Assembly: GCA_964387685.1 (NCBI GenBank)
Contig: CAYLXK010000020.1
Coordinates: forward strand, 1 to 64,000
DNA from: Bryobacter sp964387685
Lineage (GTDB): Bacteria > Acidobacteriota > Terriglobia > Bryobacterales > Bryobacteraceae
Direction: 5' to 3'
Length of the DNA stretch: 64,000 bases
Shown here: piece after piece, positions 62,394-64,000 of the stretch
How positions within the stretch are numbered: position 1 is the stretch's first letter
Layout of the letters: each line of letters opens with the position of its first letter
Made by a program: the position numbers and the translations under genes
The notes under the pieces: generated by a model
The model's input: only the letters and a program-made list of their open reading frames with translations
What the model was told of the DNA's origin: nothing
Database searches by the model: none

Positions 62394-63817
62394 TCTAGCC
62401 CACCGAAGAACGCCTCCCGCACGCTGGCGGGCAATTCGTTCAGCGCTGGGAAGTCGCTGGCTGCCACGGCGAAGCGCTGCACGTCGACGCGCCCGAATCC
62501 GGCTTCTTCCAAATAAAACGCCAGCAGGGCCGGGGGCACGGGGCGAGTGTGTGAGGGGTCGATGTAGAAGTGCGTCGCAAAGATCGCCAGACATTCCGGG
62601 TTCGGAGTTTCAAAGAGGATGACGCCTCCTTTACGCAGCGCAAGCGAGCAGGCCTTCACCAGAGACCATACTTGGGCCGGAGGGAGGTGCTCAATCACTT
62701 GCGCGCAAAAAATGCCGTCGAAGCTGCCCGGACCCTCGGCTTCGAGAAACGCAAACGCGTCGGCCGCGCGAGCGTCGAGTCCTTGCTCCTGGGCCAAGCG
62801 CACATTGCCTTCGTTCAGGTCTACGCCCAAGGCGGTGATGCCCCCTTGCCGTAGCACGCTCAAGAACTCCCCTCTGCCACAGCCGATATCCAGCACCCGC
62901 TGGCAGCCGCTGAAGTGGGGCAGATAGCCTTCAAAATGCGCGCGAATCTTGTCGGGGGCGCCGCGAAACTTCTGAGCGAAATGGATCCAGTCGAAATCGA
63001 GAGCGCTCTCCACCGGAGCACCAGCCACAGGCGCAGCCGACGCTGGCTGAGGCCGGTAGCGTAGCGCGCGCAGCTCGGCATAAATGATGCGTTCGTATTC
63101 CACACGCACCTTTTCGAGCTCACTCCAAAAGCGCTGCTGCATCTCCAGATTCGAACGCTCCAGGGTATTGGTGAAGTCCTGGTGGTTCACCGCCGCTAGC
63201 CTCGCGTAATCCGCCGCGAGCCGTGCGTGTTCCGACGACAGCGCGGCAATCCGCTCCTCAAAGCGCTGCTCCAGTAGGGCCGTACGCTGCGCATAGGCGT
63301 TTTGCAGATCGGCCACAGACCGCAGAAACTGCACTTCGTTGCGCGCCAGTTTGTCTTCCCATTCGCGCCGCCAGGTGATCCAGTGCGACCGTATGTCCTT
63401 CAGTTCGTGCGCTTCCCGCCGCAGGTCGTTTATAGGCGGATCGAAGCGAGGCGGGATGCTTTGCAAGGAGCGGTTGATCCCGTTTAAACCTTCAAGCACC
63501 GAATCCAAGCTCCGCACCATGGCGTGATTGAAATCCACCTGGTCGCGTACAAACCAGCCAAGGCTGCGGGCAATTTGCTTCTTGACGCCTTGGATGAGGT
63601 TATTGACGAGGCCTTCGGGCCGCGGGTTCACGCGACCGATGGCGGCCACCTTCGCCGCCGCCTGATCGCGCGCCTCCAGCACAGGCGTAAAGTCCGGCAA
63701 TTCGATCCCGTGCCACATCCCGCTCGGGTAGCGGGCCAACACGCGCTCGCGAATTTCCAGGATGGCCCGCTCGAGTTCTTCCTCGTGGGTCGGCTGCGCG
63801 CTAGTTCTTTCGTTCAT
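62363..63817 (-). CDS. SAM-dependent methyltransferase with N-terminal coiled coil
   Basis: 484 aa. Residues about 15-270 are helical with a strong coiled coil (LRREAHELKDIRSHW; LLEQRFEERIAALSSEHARL; RFWSELEKVRVEYERI). From about 310 comes a class I methyltransferase: RVLDIGCGRGEFLSVL, ALGVDLNEGNVRLA, FDGIFCAQVIEHLPP, GGVILFETPNPE. The layout recalls methyltransferases that cap surface polysaccharide chains. It is convergent with the GT2-GT4 gene (31-nt overlap) and its start overlaps the queF end by 17 nt. Confidence 0.88.
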   Translation of the reverse strand: MNERTSAQPTHEEELERAILEIRERVLARYPSGMWHGIELPDFTPVLEARDQAAAKVAAIGRVNPRPEGLVNNLIQGVKKQIARSLGWFVRDQVDFNHAMVRSLDSVLEGLNGINRSLQSIPPRFDPPINDLRREAHELKDIRSHWITWRREWEDKLARNEVQFLRSVADLQNAYAQRTALLEQRFEERIAALSSEHARLAADYARLAAVNHQDFTNTLERSNLEMQQRFWSELEKVRVEYERIIYAELRALRYRPQPASAAPVAGAPVESALDFDWIHFAQKFRGAPDKIRAHFEGYLPHFSGCQRVLDIGCGRGEFLSVLRQGGITALGVDLNEGNVRLAQEQGLDARAADAFAFLEAEGPGSFDGIFCAQVIEHLPPAQVWSLVKACSLALRKGGVILFETPNPECLAIFATHFYIDPSHTRPVPPALLAFYLEEAGFGRVDVQRFAVAASDFPALNELPASVREAFFGGLDYCASARKLS

Positions 63818-64000
63818 AAGTCGCCGTGATTTTGGAGTAGATGCCCCCGCGCGGCGTGAAGTCGCCAATCACCGTGAGCTTGCGCGGGTCCGTCGCGCGC
63901 ACTACGTCTTCCAGCACGCGATTGACGATATTTTCCTGAAAAATCCCTAGATTGCGATACGCAAAGAGGTACATCTTGTAGCTCTTCAGTTCCAGGCACT
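63801..64000 (-). CDS. queF: QueF, NADPH-dependent preQ0 reductase (C-terminal part)
   Basis: Only the last 65 codons are in the window; the start lies beyond base 64000. The frame reads CLELKSYKMYLFAYRNLG, FQENIVNRVLEDVV, DPRKLTVIGDFTPRGGIYS, ending with YERKN and TAG at 63801-63803. These blocks are conserved in QueF, which reduces 7-cyano-7-deazaguanine in queuosine synthesis. The catalytic Cys and Asp are upstream of this fragment and cannot be judged. Confidence 0.9.
   Translation of the reverse strand, partial: CLELKSYKMYLFAYRNLGIFQENIVNRVLEDVVRATDPRKLTVIGDFTPRGGIYSKITATYERKN

Noticed and set aside
1..64000. tRNA, rRNA, CRISPR, insertion sequence, riboswitch or replication origin
   Set aside because: Intergenic gaps were read on both strands; none shows a cloverleaf, repeat-spacer array, transposase frame, known riboswitch core or DnaA box cluster.

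Overview
The window is one continuous stretch of a GC-rich bacterial chromosome, densely coding on both strands. I place it in the Acidobacteriota, close to Bryobacterales/Solibacter. The strongest reason is a secreted 940-aa protein (55090-57912) that pairs GQxxF-type propeller repeats with the C-terminal domain typical of Solibacter relatives (the TIGR03437 type). Tat-exported Gfo/Idh oxidoreductases, a sugar isomerase and BlaI/M56-TonB pairs fit that lineage. No rRNA, tRNA, CRISPR array, insertion sequence or phage gene was recognised.

Layout. 1-10 kb is a mixed metabolic/accessory region: a cyclic-nucleotide-domain MscS channel, a vapBC toxin-antitoxin pair, a two-subunit molybdenum hydroxylase, an MFS transporter, an M28 peptidase, a YjbQ protein, an aldo/keto reductase, and a DUF433/DUF5615 toxin-antitoxin pair whose toxin is split by an in-frame stop. 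10.2-26.8 kb is the division and cell wall (dcw) cluster, all on the minus strand in the order mraZ-rsmH-ftsL-ftsI-murE-murF-mraY-murD-ftsW-murG-murC-ftsQ-ftsA-ftsZ. murB and ddl are absent from it. It starts at a clear promoter followed by three 10-bp-spaced MraZ boxes, and has a terminator-like hairpin between ftsL and ftsI.

27-35 kb holds inorganic pyrophosphatase, a lower-GC pair encoding a secreted protein and a small cysteine-rich exported protein, a DUF2141 protein, a blaI-M56/TonB sensor operon with two abutting operators, and a divergent Gfo/Idh oxidoreductase and sugar isomerase pair. 35-41 kb is a very compact minus-strand operon: sugar ABC ATPase, permease, deoC, GAF-GAF-PP2C phosphatase, lysA. 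41-50 kb carries SRPBCC and DinB proteins, dnaB, and a tetR-adaptor-pump operon in which the RND pump and the TolC-type outer membrane channel form a single 1565-aa reading frame. 50-55 kb holds a zinc-ribbon protein, topA, dprA and two hypothetical genes. 55-64 kb holds the propeller protein, a DUF5666-like exported protein, a surface-glycan group (an alpha/alpha-barrel-like protein, a fused GT2-GT4 glycosyltransferase, a coiled-coil methyltransferase) and the 3' end of queF.

Several genes that begin transcription units have a TANNNT -10-like hexamer 6-8 nt before the start codon and no Shine-Dalgarno, which suggests leaderless mRNAs. Divergent start codons can be as little as 13-30 nt apart. 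The features I consider most worth a second look are the pump-TolC fusion with an internal signal peptide, the possible attenuator in the dcw operon, the leaderless promoter pattern, and the secreted two-gene unit at 27.7-28.9 kb.
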